Origin: a virus
Length of the DNA: 64,000 nt
IMG/VR virus record: IMGVR_UViG_3300010157_000035
Span: 1-64,000 of that record
Reading direction: 5' to 3' (one strand)
In this document: positions 48,474 through 58,281 of the stretch, one piece after another
How positions within the stretch are numbered: the stretch's first letter is position 1
How the letters are laid out: every line of letters starts with the position of its first letter
Made by a program: the position numbers and the translations under genes
Notes under the pieces: model-generated
Told to the model about the DNA's origin: nothing
What the model saw: only the letters and a program-made list of their open reading frames with translations
The model's database searches: none

Positions 48474-51131
48474 TTACCACTCAAACAATGTTTGGAAAGT
48501 GTTTTCTGTATTAGTGGCACTAGCCAAGTCCCATTCTAATACACCTAACAAGTTGTCTAATTTTTGGTCCACCACTGTGGCTTCCATCTCGCTGTCGGCA
48601 AACGGAAGTTCTTTAAACCATTGTGGTAAATGTGTTTCGTCTGTAGGATAACCGATACTGGTCCATCCAAGTGGATTTTGTTTCAATTTACACACAATTG
48701 TTTTCATACCATCTACAATCTGCATTGAATACTTGTCGCCATTCATACGACGCAAATTGTTCCAGTTGAGTGCGGCTCGCACATGCCCTGGCATGTTGGC
48801 TTTGCCCAGTCGTTCTTCTTCTTTGCCATATTTGGTCAAGTTGTTTACACGTTTTGGGCTACCTTTCTCCCAACCTGGACGCTCTTTAAACACATATTTG
48901 AATTCACGAATCTTTTCAATAATGTCCTCGCGACTTGTACCAATCAGCACCTCATTGAGAATTTGACTTAAGAATTCTTGAATAACCTTAGGAGTATCAC
49001 TGCGTTTGAGATCAAGACCCATGGCTTTTACTTTGCCGGGGCTACCATGTGTATCTACACGTTTATTCTCTTTGTCGTAATACATGACAGCATAACGCTT
49101 CTTGGTAATGAACAAGCCCTTGCTTGCAACAATTTCTCGACCGCCCTTGATTACTGATCCCATTTCTCTGGGCACATGGAATGCCCGTTCCATAAAGCCC
49201 GGAAAGCTATCATTAACTTGGTCAGCAATACTGTTATACAGTTGCACAGCAATTTCTCGATTCCAAGTCATATTACCTGCTTCTATTTCTTTTTGCAATA
49301 CAGGATAGGCTGTAAAATAACACGAGTCTGTGTCACCATAAATGATTGCTTCACCTACGTGATCATATTTGCCAGTGATACACTCATTTACATGAGCATC
49401 CATGTGCCGGGCGATTGCACGACCAGTGAGAGTTGTGGATTGACCAATACGCTTGTCAAAGAACCTGCAACCAGGATTAAGAATAGCGCCATACAAACTG
49501 TTCAAGTTAATCTTCTTGACCAACTGACGTTTGTCCCAGTATTCTTCATCTTCTGCATTTTTACACTCTTTCAATTTGGCCTGCATCTCTTTACGTTCAG
49601 CATACCAACGTTTTAGTAACCCAGGAATAACTGCTTCCTTTTCGAAAGTAAAGATTGTGCCATTGGCAGTGATCATCCAAGGGCGATTGCTGTCAAAAAT
49701 TATCTTCCATACGTCAGCGGCACTATGAACTGACTCTTCACCATCTTTCCAGTCAATGGTAATTTCTGTTCCTGGCTCTGTAGCCATTACTGCTTCATAT
49801 TCCAAACTGCCAAACAAACCTTCCCATGCCGCGGCAAAACTACTGCCTCCTCTCATCTTATCACTGATATAACGATCCGTCATTACAGGTCTAAGTTGTC
49901 CTACAATAGTTTCTGGACCCATGTTAAGGGCTCTAATAGCACTGGGATATAGTGAGTTGATATCTATTGACCCTACATACTCATGGATACCTTTCTTAGG
50001 AAATGCAACATAAGCGCCAGCGGCTTGTGTGTCCTCATCGCTATACCGTTCCTTGCGATTGGGTACGACCATGCCACGCTCGTGGGCTTCGTTGATAATT
50101 GCCTGTTCAGTCACAGCCACGGCACCCATTGTGGTTTGCAGTAGCACAGTATTTTCGTGTGCTAGTGTGTTGGCTAGGTCTAAGAATTTTAATTTTTTAT
50201 CCAACTTAGCCAGAATCATCGTGTCCTGTCTGTTGTATTCAATAAACTTTTTAAAGTTTTGATTATACAATTGATCCAATGTGCCTTCGAATACTGTTTT
50301 GGTTTCTTGTAGTTCATACTCAGCAATGGCGTCAAGTGAATAACTGTGACGTTCTTCATAAGTGTATTTTCGATACAGTTGCATATAGTCCATATGCACA
50401 CGACCAATCAAATCGTAGGTCTCATTCTCGGCCCCAAAGCGTTCGAATATACGCTTCTTAGGATATTGATTCCATAAACAGAATCTACGTGTATCGTCTT
50501 TGCTGAGAATCCTAGTAACACGATTCACAGTATAAGGAATATCATAGCCCTCACTATTCCAACCGGATATTGCATCAGCATCTTCGATTAGGTCCAAGAA
50601 AGTTTTTAACATTTCTTCTTCCTTATCAAACACAACGCAATTTTCAAACTCCTGGGCAATCTCGTCAGCAGTCTCACGGCTCATGTGTTTGGGCGGAACT
50701 ACCAGAGTGACCATTTGCTCTAGCCATTGCAGATATACTGAAATAGCAGTGATAGCATTGAATGGGTCTGTTGTTGGTGAGAAACCACGTTCAGGGTCAA
50801 AGTCAACTTCAATGTCAAAGAACGCTACGTTTAATCGAGGACCGTCTTGTCCTTTATAGTTTTCTTCTAGGCAACGGAAAATTGGATTGATATCAGACTC
50901 GTATAATTTTTTGCCGGATTGAATACGAATTTCTTTGCGAAACTCTTTGTTGTTTCTAGTGCTGAATCTGCTGACTGGTGTACCAAAGATACTTTGAAAT
51001 TTACCACGAGGATCCTCGTAATAAAAAACATAGTTGGCTGGATATTCTTGATAGCGTCTTTGGCCATCTCGGCGTTCAACTACATGAATACGATCGTGTT
51101 CACGATCAAATAGTGCATCTATGTAACTCAT
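48474..51131 (-). CDS. 43: family B DNA polymerase (T4 gp43-like)
   Basis: 885 residues (T4 gp43 is 898). Exonuclease motifs: FFDIEVDFDPE (Exo I), NSEGYDIPYTVNRV (Exo II), YNRQDTMILAK (Exo III). Polymerase motifs: SIDINSLYPSAIR (A), KKINLNSLYGAIL (B), IYGDTDSCYF (C). All catalytic residues are present, so proofreading and synthesis should be active. Replicates the phage genome with the clamp at 46741. No intein or frameshift seen. Confidence 0.96.
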   Translation of the reverse strand: MSYIDALFDREHDRIHVVERRDGQRRYQEYPANYVFYYEDPRGKFQSIFGTPVSRFSTRNNKEFRKEIRIQSGKKLYESDINPIFRCLEENYKGQDGPRLNVAFFDIEVDFDPERGFSPTTDPFNAITAISVYLQWLEQMVTLVVPPKHMSRETADEIAQEFENCVVFDKEEEMLKTFLDLIEDADAISGWNSEGYDIPYTVNRVTRILSKDDTRRFCLWNQYPKKRIFERFGAENETYDLIGRVHMDYMQLYRKYTYEERHSYSLDAIAEYELQETKTVFEGTLDQLYNQNFKKFIEYNRQDTMILAKLDKKLKFLDLANTLAHENTVLLQTTMGAVAVTEQAIINEAHERGMVVPNRKERYSDEDTQAAGAYVAFPKKGIHEYVGSIDINSLYPSAIRALNMGPETIVGQLRPVMTDRYISDKMRGGSSFAAAWEGLFGSLEYEAVMATEPGTEITIDWKDGEESVHSAADVWKIIFDSNRPWMITANGTIFTFEKEAVIPGLLKRWYAERKEMQAKLKECKNAEDEEYWDKRQLVKKINLNSLYGAILNPGCRFFDKRIGQSTTLTGRAIARHMDAHVNECITGKYDHVGEAIIYGDTDSCYFTAYPVLQKEIEAGNMTWNREIAVQLYNSIADQVNDSFPGFMERAFHVPREMGSVIKGGREIVASKGLFITKKRYAVMYYDKENKRVDTHGSPGKVKAMGLDLKRSDTPKVIQEFLSQILNEVLIGTSREDIIEKIREFKYVFKERPGWEKGSPKRVNNLTKYGKEEERLGKANMPGHVRAALNWNNLRRMNGDKYSMQIVDGMKTIVCKLKQNPLGWTSIGYPTDETHLPQWFKELPFADSEMEATVVDQKLDNLLGVLEWDLASATNTENTFQTLFEW

Positions 51132-52966
51132 TGTAGCTCATTATATAGTATATTTGTTGCTTTGTCTATGGAAGATTGAATTTTAATGTTCCAACTTTTA
51201 TCCCAATTACGCATTATTTGTTGATTATGGTCTGCTATATCTATCCAACTTTGAGGTATAGTGTAGTCTGTGTTTCTTAAACTTCTTTCTAACTGTTCTA
51301 AAATTAATGTTTGTCTTGTAATCCAATGTTCTTTGGTGTCATAACTATGGTCTAGTCCATCATTGATTATTCGAAAACCAAGACTTGTCAAGTATTGTAT
51401 TGTGCCCTTAGGGGCAAACAATAAAAATGGCCTTGGTAGTTGTAATGCCCTAAAAGTTTTTTCACTCAGTGCAATGACTCGATTATCATCGAAGTATGTT
51501 TCTATTACCAAAGAGACCATGCTTTTGGCAATAATATTTTCAATATTGCTGGTTTGCTCAAAATTACAATAAGGAACCAACGGCCTAATTTTTTCATATT
51601 GCCGCTGAAATATTGTATTATGTTCGTAATGCAACCGATCAAATATGGCCAATTTGTCGGCATAGGCGTGACTTGGTGTGAGTCGATAATCAATATTAAA
51701 ACTTACAAATCCCTTATCTAGCCCAATATCAGACAATTTGTAAAACCAACTTTGTCGATTTGCACAAATACGATTGATAAAACAGTTATATGCCCGTTCT
51801 GGACTTGGTAAATTTTCTAAATTAAACGGCATATAATGTATGCCGTAAAACTCAGGAGAAATATTTAATATTGTTTGATTGGCACTTGTGGGCACTGTAA
51901 TTTTGTTATCAGTCACCAACACTGTTTTGTTGGTATTTGATAAAAATTTATCCAGAACAACCGAATCAACTTGATCACCAAGAAAACCTATATAGTTTGT
52001 ATGTTTTACAGCTTTACGCACATGAGATTTAGATGCTTGCATCCTGTCTTTATAATCATAACTTGTTCCAGACATAATAGTGTTGTTCAACGCCGGGCGA
52101 TGTATACTTTGATAGTGTTTTAATATTTTTGAAATCAAAAACACTGGTGCTGGTGTTATTCCAAGTTGATTACAAAGATCTTGAAATTGTTCTATAAATT
52201 TGATTTCGTTGTCGTATAATGAAAGATCAAAAAAGAAATTGTCAACGTTAACATTTGATGGATGATTCTCGATCAACTGTTTACTGGTAAACAGTTTCCC
52301 AACTTCATCATTTATGATATATTTTTTTACAAAACTGTACCATGATCCTTGAAATGTTTTTTCATTATTGAATTTGACAGCTAATTTTGCTCGTTTGGGT
52401 GAGCAATAATCTTCATGTTCTTGTTTGATTACGTAAGAACGTTCGTCGAGTTTAGTAAATAATTTTTGAAGTCTTGCAACCCGAAACCATTTTTTGCTCT
52501 TGTTATTGTCTATTAGAATATTGACAATATTAGCTTGACCCCAGATCCACTGTGGCACCTGTGACTTATTTAAAATAAGAACTATTTGACCGTTGGTATT
52601 GAAATCATGTTGATATTTTGAATCATTTATCAATAATGTTTGTGCCTGTTCAAAAGTGATGTCATCACCACGAGGGAAACGATTACTTACAAAATCAGTT
52701 TGGTAAGGGACTTCCGGTTCAATTTTTTGCCAATCTTCAAAGTTTGTTGTAAATTTTGAACTTACGTAACTAAAAATTTTTTCATAATCTTTTTCTTGCT
52801 TGGCTAGAGTAAGATCCTCGTCCCAGGCATGAACCGAGTCACTGCATTGAAATAATGTTGAAAGAAATTTTCCTCCGCTACCGGGTGCAAATCTAACAAT
52901 CAAAAACTTCTTTTTTTGGTCTTGCAATATATATTCTCCGTTTATGGCCGGGTAGCCATGATTCAT
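51128..52966 (-). CDS. P-loop/glycosyltransferase fusion protein (putative)
   Basis: About 612 residues. The N-terminal part (FLIVRFAPGSGGKFLSTL) matches the 46034 protein; the C-terminal ~200 residues carry SMVSLVIETYFDDNRVIALSEKTFRALQL then RPFLLFAPK, the GT10-like nucleotide-sugar half shared with 9922 and 59945. Thus two enzyme modules appear fused. The start is set at the ATG at 52966; a TTG at 53002 would extend it by 12 residues. TATAAATA at 53003-53010 precedes it. Confidence 0.55.
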   Translation of the reverse strand: MNHGYPAINGEYILQDQKKKFLIVRFAPGSGGKFLSTLFQCSDSVHAWDEDLTLAKQEKDYEKIFSYVSSKFTTNFEDWQKIEPEVPYQTDFVSNRFPRGDDITFEQAQTLLINDSKYQHDFNTNGQIVLILNKSQVPQWIWGQANIVNILIDNNKSKKWFRVARLQKLFTKLDERSYVIKQEHEDYCSPKRAKLAVKFNNEKTFQGSWYSFVKKYIINDEVGKLFTSKQLIENHPSNVNVDNFFFDLSLYDNEIKFIEQFQDLCNQLGITPAPVFLISKILKHYQSIHRPALNNTIMSGTSYDYKDRMQASKSHVRKAVKHTNYIGFLGDQVDSVVLDKFLSNTNKTVLVTDNKITVPTSANQTILNISPEFYGIHYMPFNLENLPSPERAYNCFINRICANRQSWFYKLSDIGLDKGFVSFNIDYRLTPSHAYADKLAIFDRLHYEHNTIFQRQYEKIRPLVPYCNFEQTSNIENIIAKSMVSLVIETYFDDNRVIALSEKTFRALQLPRPFLLFAPKGTIQYLTSLGFRIINDGLDHSYDTKEHWITRQTLILEQLERSLRNTDYTIPQSWIDIADHNQQIMRNWDKSWNIKIQSSIDKATNILYNELQ

Positions 52967-53002
52967 GTTCGTAACGTGAACGACTCGATTGTTTGAAAAC
53001 AA

Positions 53003-53010
53003 TATTTATA
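53003..53010 (-). promoter_or_regulatory. T4-late-like TATAAATA box
   Basis: Exact TATAAATA on the minus strand, about 36 nt before the ATG at 52966 and overlapping the stop of dsbA. Confidence 0.4.
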
Positions 53011-53269
53011 AGGTCTTGCCTACCGAAGTCAGAATTGTTTCTAACAATTCGTGATCCTGTTGTTCACGACCAAATTCGCTCTTGTGTGCCAAGCGGATGG
53101 CTTTTTTAAGCACGTTGGGTTTGATATCCATTTCTTCGGCAATGGCCTTGACTGTGTCATTGAGACCACCAGTTAGTGTTTCGATTTCCATCATGACCTG
53201 CATACCTTCATTGATCACTTGGGTAAGTTTGGCCTGTTCTGCACCGCTAAAAATTCTACTATTGGACAT
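53006..53269 (-). CDS. dsbA: DsbA-like dsDNA-binding late transcription protein
   Basis: 87 residues from the ATG at 53269 (AGGAGAAACC upstream). MSNSRIFSGAEQAKLTQVIN and the acidic helix TVKAIAEEMDIKPNVLKKAI match the small DsbA-type proteins of T4-like phages, which bind double-stranded DNA at late promoters. In the DNA replication/transcription block. Confidence 0.78.
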   Translation of the reverse strand: MSNSRIFSGAEQAKLTQVINEGMQVMMEIETLTGGLNDTVKAIAEEMDIKPNVLKKAIRLAHKSEFGREQQDHELLETILTSVGKTL

Positions 53270-53294
53270 TGGTTTCTCCTGTGTAAGTTTCACT

Positions 53295-53322
53295 ATTATA
53301 CACGATTATTTCATAAAGTCAA
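53295..53322 (-). promoter_or_regulatory. sigma-70-type promoter of dsbA
   Basis: TTGACT (53317-53322), 16 bp, TATAAT (53295-53300). Confidence 0.65.
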
Positions 53323-53353
53323 TTGATCAACTCGAAGATTCGAGCAATTGACT
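53317..53353. repeat. nested inverted repeat over the dsbA -35 region
   Basis: Outer arms AGTCAATTG (53317-53325) and CAATTGACT (53345-53353) are perfect complements, and an inner CTCGAA-GA-TTCGAG hairpin lies between them. A T-run follows on the plus strand (about 53357-53365). Could be an operator or a terminator. The rest of 53354-53470 holds GGCCAG-CAC-CTGGCC and TCGAA/TTCG hairpins (about 53417-53449) but no ORF. Confidence 0.7.
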
Positions 53354-53470
53354 CGTTATTTTTTTGTTGGCATTGATTACTTATTGCTAATAAATGGTCA
53401 CTTTTAGTTTCACGGTAGCGAATTGTTCGACTAGGCCAGCACCTGGCCCACCTCGCAACAAGTTACAGTA

Positions 53471-54529
53471 TTAGTTTGATTTGTTACGTTGTTCTAAATA
53501 CTTACTAATTCCGGCCGCCACTGATATTCGTCCTGGGTATTGAGCTCGTACTCGAATAATACTGTCAATTACGGAGTTAAATGTATCTTTGGATCTATCT
53601 AAGACATTATTGTTGTGCCACCAGGCAATATTCCAATGTCCCCAGTCTGTGAGCTTTTGATAAGTTATGTTGGCTTTGTATTGATTGGCAAAGTCAGCGA
53701 ATGATTCAATTTCGTGATAGTTATTTTTTTGTATACAAAATTGAAAGTCTACAGATTTTTTTAAATTATTCCTTACAAAATCTAATCCCAGCAACAGTTC
53801 ATCCCAATTGCCGCCTCTAACTTGAGCATAGGTTTCGGCAGTGCTAGCATCGATACTGACGGTAAAAATGTCAATTAAATGGTCAATGTTGCTGAGCAGT
53901 GTTTGATTGCGACTAATCAAGGTTCCATTGGTAGTAATAGTCAATTTGATATTGTTGTGGGGATAGTCTTGCAAAGACTTTAAAAAAGCCAATCCGCTGT
54001 GGCTTGCAAAAATTTCTCCGCTATTCATTGGAATAAGGCGTATAAACTTAGTAGGATTGCTGAGAGCCCATTGTTTTATATGCTCGTATAGTTCAATTTG
54101 TTTGTCAATGCGATCCGAGTGCTTTTCGATAATAACGTCTTCTCTGCAACTGGGACATTTTAGATTACAACTACGATCCATATCTATCTTGATCGTTTTT
54201 GGAAAATCTTGAACCAGTGGCACTATTGCCGGACGGTTGGGCAAAGTGGCCAAGTGAGAACAGGCCCAACTACAGTAGGTAAATTCTTCGTCGACCACTG
54301 ACTGTCTTACACGATCAGCAGCTTCATTTGTCCAAATGTCTTGTAAACTATTTTTGTAAATGTTGCCAATCGTGTAGGGCATAAATGCTTGGCAGTCACA
54401 CAATTGCACATCACCGTCTTGGTCGATTTGTAAAGTATCAAACGGTAAGCGACAAAATTTACCCTGATATTTGGGTTTTTTGATCGGACTGTATTTGTAA
54501 AATTTTAATTGATCAACATGCATATACAA
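53471..54529 (-). CDS. radical SAM/SPASM protein
   Basis: 352 residues. The radical SAM cluster motif is SCNLKCPSCRED (about residues 118-129), the N-terminal SPASM-like cysteines are in FCRLPFDTLQ...VQLCDCQ and TYCSWACSH, and IPMNSGEIFAS replaces the GGE. LTITTNGTLIS is the typical beta4 region. Paralogous in layout to the 43307 protein. Substrate unknown. Confidence 0.8.
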   Translation of the reverse strand: MYMHVDQLKFYKYSPIKKPKYQGKFCRLPFDTLQIDQDGDVQLCDCQAFMPYTIGNIYKNSLQDIWTNEAADRVRQSVVDEEFTYCSWACSHLATLPNRPAIVPLVQDFPKTIKIDMDRSCNLKCPSCREDVIIEKHSDRIDKQIELYEHIKQWALSNPTKFIRLIPMNSGEIFASHSGLAFLKSLQDYPHNNIKLTITTNGTLISRNQTLLSNIDHLIDIFTVSIDASTAETYAQVRGGNWDELLLGLDFVRNNLKKSVDFQFCIQKNNYHEIESFADFANQYKANITYQKLTDWGHWNIAWWHNNNVLDRSKDTFNSVIDSIIRVRAQYPGRISVAAGISKYLEQRNKSN

Positions 54530-54570
54530 TTACTTATTGTGTCCTATACTACTAGAAATATTTGCTTATA

Positions 54571-55164
54571 CTATTTGATACCAATTTTCATATAATCTTC
54601 ATACGGACCATCTGAGTCTATCAGATCAAGTGTTGCCTGATATATAGTTTTAGAAATAGGCAATGCTGTATCAAATTGTTTAAAATCTTTGTATTGATTA
54701 ACCGCCCCGGGGTTATTGTTGCGAGCTTGAAGAACAACCATGGTTCCCTTAGGGATATTATCTAACCATGCTAGTCCTTCAATGTCATGGCAACTTAAAT
54801 TGATCACTAGACCATTGGGACCAAGTTGTTGATAATCTAATTTGTTGGCATCTTTGAGCATGGCTTGAGTTTTGCTATCTAAGCCCAGTTGCTTCAGTCG
54901 TTGTTGCCCAACTTTGAGTGAGGTAGGATTAGTATCAACGTTGACAATTTGATCAAACGCGATATACTTGTCAAGCATGAACAACAATAAGGCCACATTG
55001 CCGTACCAAGATCCCAAAATATAAATGGTATCAAAGCGGTTTTTAATTTGAGATAGTGTGGCAACTGCCCAAAATCTTTCAAGATTAAGACTACTGCTTT
55101 TGCTACCGGTCAAAGTATCCGGAGATAATTCAACAAGGGGCGTAAGGATTTCTTGGGCGATCAT
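54571..55164 (-). CDS. SAM-methyltransferase-like protein (197 aa)
   Basis: A Rossmann protein: TIYILGSWYGNVALLLFML replaces motif I (ILGSWYGN), IVNVDTNPTSLKVGQ ends in the acidic motif II, and LVINLSCHDIEGL follows. The same ILGxWYG pattern occurs in small phage methyltransferases. Confidence 0.6.
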   Translation of the reverse strand: MIAQEILTPLVELSPDTLTGSKSSSLNLERFWAVATLSQIKNRFDTIYILGSWYGNVALLLFMLDKYIAFDQIVNVDTNPTSLKVGQQRLKQLGLDSKTQAMLKDANKLDYQQLGPNGLVINLSCHDIEGLAWLDNIPKGTMVVLQARNNNPGAVNQYKDFKQFDTALPISKTIYQATLDLIDSDGPYEDYMKIGIK

Positions 55165-55203
55165 AGCCGTCGTCTTCGGGATATACAGGATATGGATAGT
55201 CCA

Positions 55204-55839
55204 TTACTTGCCATCCACGTGTAGTTGTGAGCCTTTGTTGAAGCTGGGGCTCCATGGACTGTTGGCCACACGTCCACCTTTGCTTTGACTCCAGGCATAG
55301 CCGGCTCTATGACCTGAACAGTCTTTGGTACATTGCGATCCTAAGAACGTGAGTTCGTTTAATTCATCTTTTAAAAACGTATCAGCAAATGCCTTGCATA
55401 GTTGTTGTATTTTGGGATTACGTGTGATTTCTATGTGATATTTTTTACGTATCCGTTCCTGGCTAGGGTCTTGATAGCCAGCATAGACTTTGTGGACACC
55501 AACTTCGTCAACAAGATCACTACAGTTAATGCCTGCACGTTCAGCCATGTCTTGAGTGCATGGGCTACAGGTTGTAATGATAATGCTGCCCGCAGGAATA
55601 GAACCAAAACGAGCATGATAGCTGTCAATAGCAGCACGTTCACCGTGAACTCGTCGTCCGTCTCTGGCAGGATAGTTGACACCCATTACACAACGGTTGT
55701 CGGGATCTAATACTGCGGCTGCAACCATGCCATATTGATCTGGAGCCTGTTGTTGACCCGCAACAACCATGTCACATAGACGCACTAGAATACGATCTAA
55801 TTTGTCATGGTTACTGATTTGAAAATCAGCAAGTATCAT
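55204..55839 (-). CDS. cytidine/deoxycytidylate deaminase-like protein with C-terminal extension
   Basis: 211 residues. VHGERAAID (HxE) and TTCSPCTQDM (PCxxC-like) form the Zn-deaminase site. Residues ~165-211 are an added module with CTKDCSGHRAGYAWSQSKGG, a Cys-rich motif found in several phage virion-associated proteins. Acts on a (deoxy)cytidine nucleotide or a modified base. Confidence 0.7.
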   Translation of the reverse strand: MILADFQISNHDKLDRILVRLCDMVVAGQQQAPDQYGMVAAAVLDPDNRCVMGVNYPARDGRRVHGERAAIDSYHARFGSIPAGSIIITTCSPCTQDMAERAGINCSDLVDEVGVHKVYAGYQDPSQERIRKKYHIEITRNPKIQQLCKAFADTFLKDELNELTFLGSQCTKDCSGHRAGYAWSQSKGGRVANSPWSPSFNKGSQLHVDGK

Positions 55840-58271
55840 TAGGCACCTAGTATTTGTCTTACTTGATTGACATAAGCACTGACATCGCTGGTGCCAATTT
55901 CATCAACATCGCCTACTCCGTAAGCAACTTCTTCAGCGGCCTGCATGACTTTGTCTGGTCCAAACCGCATCAACAGGTCTGTGTGCGCTACCATGATGCG
56001 ATTGAGAATAGCCCGTTCAACTGCATCACTGGCAGTGCTGGAGCCTTCCGCCATGCCCGGTGTATGTGTGGGTTGTGTCAATTGAGAGAACTCACGCCTG
56101 GCATGTTGTAGGGCATCAACTGCATGAGTTGATGACATTGCCTTTTTTCTTTTGTCAGTCTTTTTCCATGTGACCACGGCTTGACCATTGTCAATACTTT
56201 GTATTTGACCTATCTGCCATGGATTGTCTGGATGTCGTACCCAGTCGCCGCGATAGACGCCTTCCGCCACACCTTGCTGACCATGTTTCTTGAGATCGTT
56301 GGCAAATTGTTTTTTGGTTGCTTTTACGATTCCTGCAAAACGTTTGTCACCACGCTCGTAGTCACCACGCTTGTCAGCAGCACCAGCATCAAGTGCCGAG
56401 GCTGTTTTATATTGTGCCAACTTATCTGTTGACAATTCGTTCAGACTTTCACTCAAGTCTTCATCTGAGAATGCCATAAAGTCATATGGTCCCCACTTTT
56501 GGCCTGTGCGACTGTCTATGGTGTCATCGTGATCACCGTATTCATAATAGTCATCACTGTAGATTTCCACACCGTCAAAGTTGGCATTGTAATCAATATG
56601 CAGTTTACGAGTCTTGCCATCAGGACAAACAACGCCACGATTCAACAAGCGTTCCACGTCCTCTTGACTCTTGATACCTTTTTGCAGGCTACCTGTGTCA
56701 AAGGTGCCATTATACCAGGCCGAAGCCAGGGCCTGGAAATAGTTGCCTGAATCTCCACCTTGCCCAGATGCAAATTCATTTACTGTGGATTCTTCTACAT
56801 CACCCACTGCCTTGGCACGATTGTATTCATCGTAACCGTGATACACTTTGGCTTTTGCTCCAGGAACTCGTGATTGCGGGTTCTGTCTATTAGATACTAT
56901 TTTTGCAATCATTGGGTCAACCGGTTCAGATTTTTTCGTTGGTTCAGATTTTTTATTTGCTATAAAACCCAATAGCCCTTCGTCGGTACCGGTTCTGGTC
57001 AGCACTCCTTTATCGATCATGCGCTTGGCCATGGGCCCTAGGTCTTTTTTGGCAATCGCGGCCTGGGCTCGTCGTACCGGATCGATGTAACTTACGTTGT
57101 CACCCCTGATGCTGGGTGCCGGGCCTTGATCAATGCCTTGAACTTGTCGTGTTTGACCTAAACTTTGAGCCATGCGACCTATTGCATTTGATTTTGATTG
57201 CTGCACGGGTTCGGTTGGCTCAGCAGCCGCTTGTGACTGTGGTTGGCTTGGTGCATCAGCAGGAGCATTTGGGAGAATATCAACCACTCGAGATTGCGGC
57301 GAAACTGATTGTGCTCGACCACTCATCTGTCCAATGGCCTGTGCTAATCGTGCATTGGTTTTCTCTACATGCTTTAACTGTTGATCAAGACGATCATTTT
57401 CATTGTCTAGACTGCCAATTTCGGTACCTTGTTTTCGATCCAGGGCCACCAGTTGTTGTAGCAAGCGGTCTTGTTCGTTGTTGGCACCTTTGATGGCGGC
57501 CAATTGCTGTTGACTGCGCTCATTAGAATCTATTTCACTTTTGGCCACAACTTCTACGTCGCTTCGTGCTGCAGGATATTGGGCACGAAGTTTTTGTAGT
57601 TCTCTAGCAACCTTGACATCGCCAGCAGGTACATCTGTATTACGATCTAATCTTTTTTTTTCTTGCAGTGGCAGTTCGCCTTGTCGAGGTATGCCAGGAA
57701 GTTCGGGTTGAACTGCATCGTGCCATCCTAGTCGTTTCAATATGGTCAACACTTCATCTGCGCTGGGCAACACACGATAGATAAAATGGTTTTTAATTGC
57801 GTCAGTTTTTAATCCATCATAGTAATCGCTGATTAAGTCAACACCTTTTCTGTCCAACACAATGTTGTCGTTGGGATCAGCAAACTCCAGGGTAACTGTA
57901 GGAAGATTGCCCATATTGGCCTTCACAATGCGTTGAAAGTTGCCAACACCAAATGCTCTGGGTGATTGTTTGTAACCGCCGAATGGATCTGTTTCTTCTG
58001 CTACACCTTTGTTTTTTTCTGCCCAGGCCTTTTTCAAGCGTTCTTGTTCGGCACGTAGTCTACGTTGGTCTGGATCCATAAAGTCAGGATCATCTGGATG
58101 ACGTCTCGGTGTAGTGCCGCCGGATGGTTTTGGTCGACGTGATGCGTCTCCAGGACGGTTGTAGTCAATACCGGGCAAATCGTATGGGCCACCTTCGCTG
58201 ACCACTTTGTCTACTGCACCTTCTTTGAGTGCTCGTTCGTACTGTGTGTTGAATAGATCCAATGCAAACAT
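55839..58271 (-). CDS. large virion-associated/structural protein (810 aa)
   Basis: A long, low-complexity, modular protein. It has a Pro/Arg-rich N-terminus (YDLPGIDYNRPGDASRRP), a coiled-coil region (~residues 230-320), a globular part (KLHIDYNANFDGVEIYSDD) and two VAE-type repeats (NKGVAEETDPFGGY, QQGVAEGVYRGDWVRHP). VSEG and VAEG could be cleavage sites of a gp21-like prohead protease. Conserved in T4-like phages of Cyanobacteria by layout. Confidence 0.5.
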   Translation of the reverse strand: MFALDLFNTQYERALKEGAVDKVVSEGGPYDLPGIDYNRPGDASRRPKPSGGTTPRRHPDDPDFMDPDQRRLRAEQERLKKAWAEKNKGVAEETDPFGGYKQSPRAFGVGNFQRIVKANMGNLPTVTLEFADPNDNIVLDRKGVDLISDYYDGLKTDAIKNHFIYRVLPSADEVLTILKRLGWHDAVQPELPGIPRQGELPLQEKKRLDRNTDVPAGDVKVARELQKLRAQYPAARSDVEVVAKSEIDSNERSQQQLAAIKGANNEQDRLLQQLVALDRKQGTEIGSLDNENDRLDQQLKHVEKTNARLAQAIGQMSGRAQSVSPQSRVVDILPNAPADAPSQPQSQAAAEPTEPVQQSKSNAIGRMAQSLGQTRQVQGIDQGPAPSIRGDNVSYIDPVRRAQAAIAKKDLGPMAKRMIDKGVLTRTGTDEGLLGFIANKKSEPTKKSEPVDPMIAKIVSNRQNPQSRVPGAKAKVYHGYDEYNRAKAVGDVEESTVNEFASGQGGDSGNYFQALASAWYNGTFDTGSLQKGIKSQEDVERLLNRGVVCPDGKTRKLHIDYNANFDGVEIYSDDYYEYGDHDDTIDSRTGQKWGPYDFMAFSDEDLSESLNELSTDKLAQYKTASALDAGAADKRGDYERGDKRFAGIVKATKKQFANDLKKHGQQGVAEGVYRGDWVRHPDNPWQIGQIQSIDNGQAVVTWKKTDKRKKAMSSTHAVDALQHARREFSQLTQPTHTPGMAEGSSTASDAVERAILNRIMVAHTDLLMRFGPDKVMQAAEEVAYGVGDVDEIGTSDVSAYVNQVRQILGA

Positions 58272-58281
58272 TTCGTTTTCC

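Noticed and set aside
53417-53449. Hairpins GGCCAG/CTGGCC and TCGAA/TTCG suggesting a tRNA-like element
   Set aside because: No T-loop TTCRA pattern with matching arms, no CCA, and no cloverleaf could be drawn.
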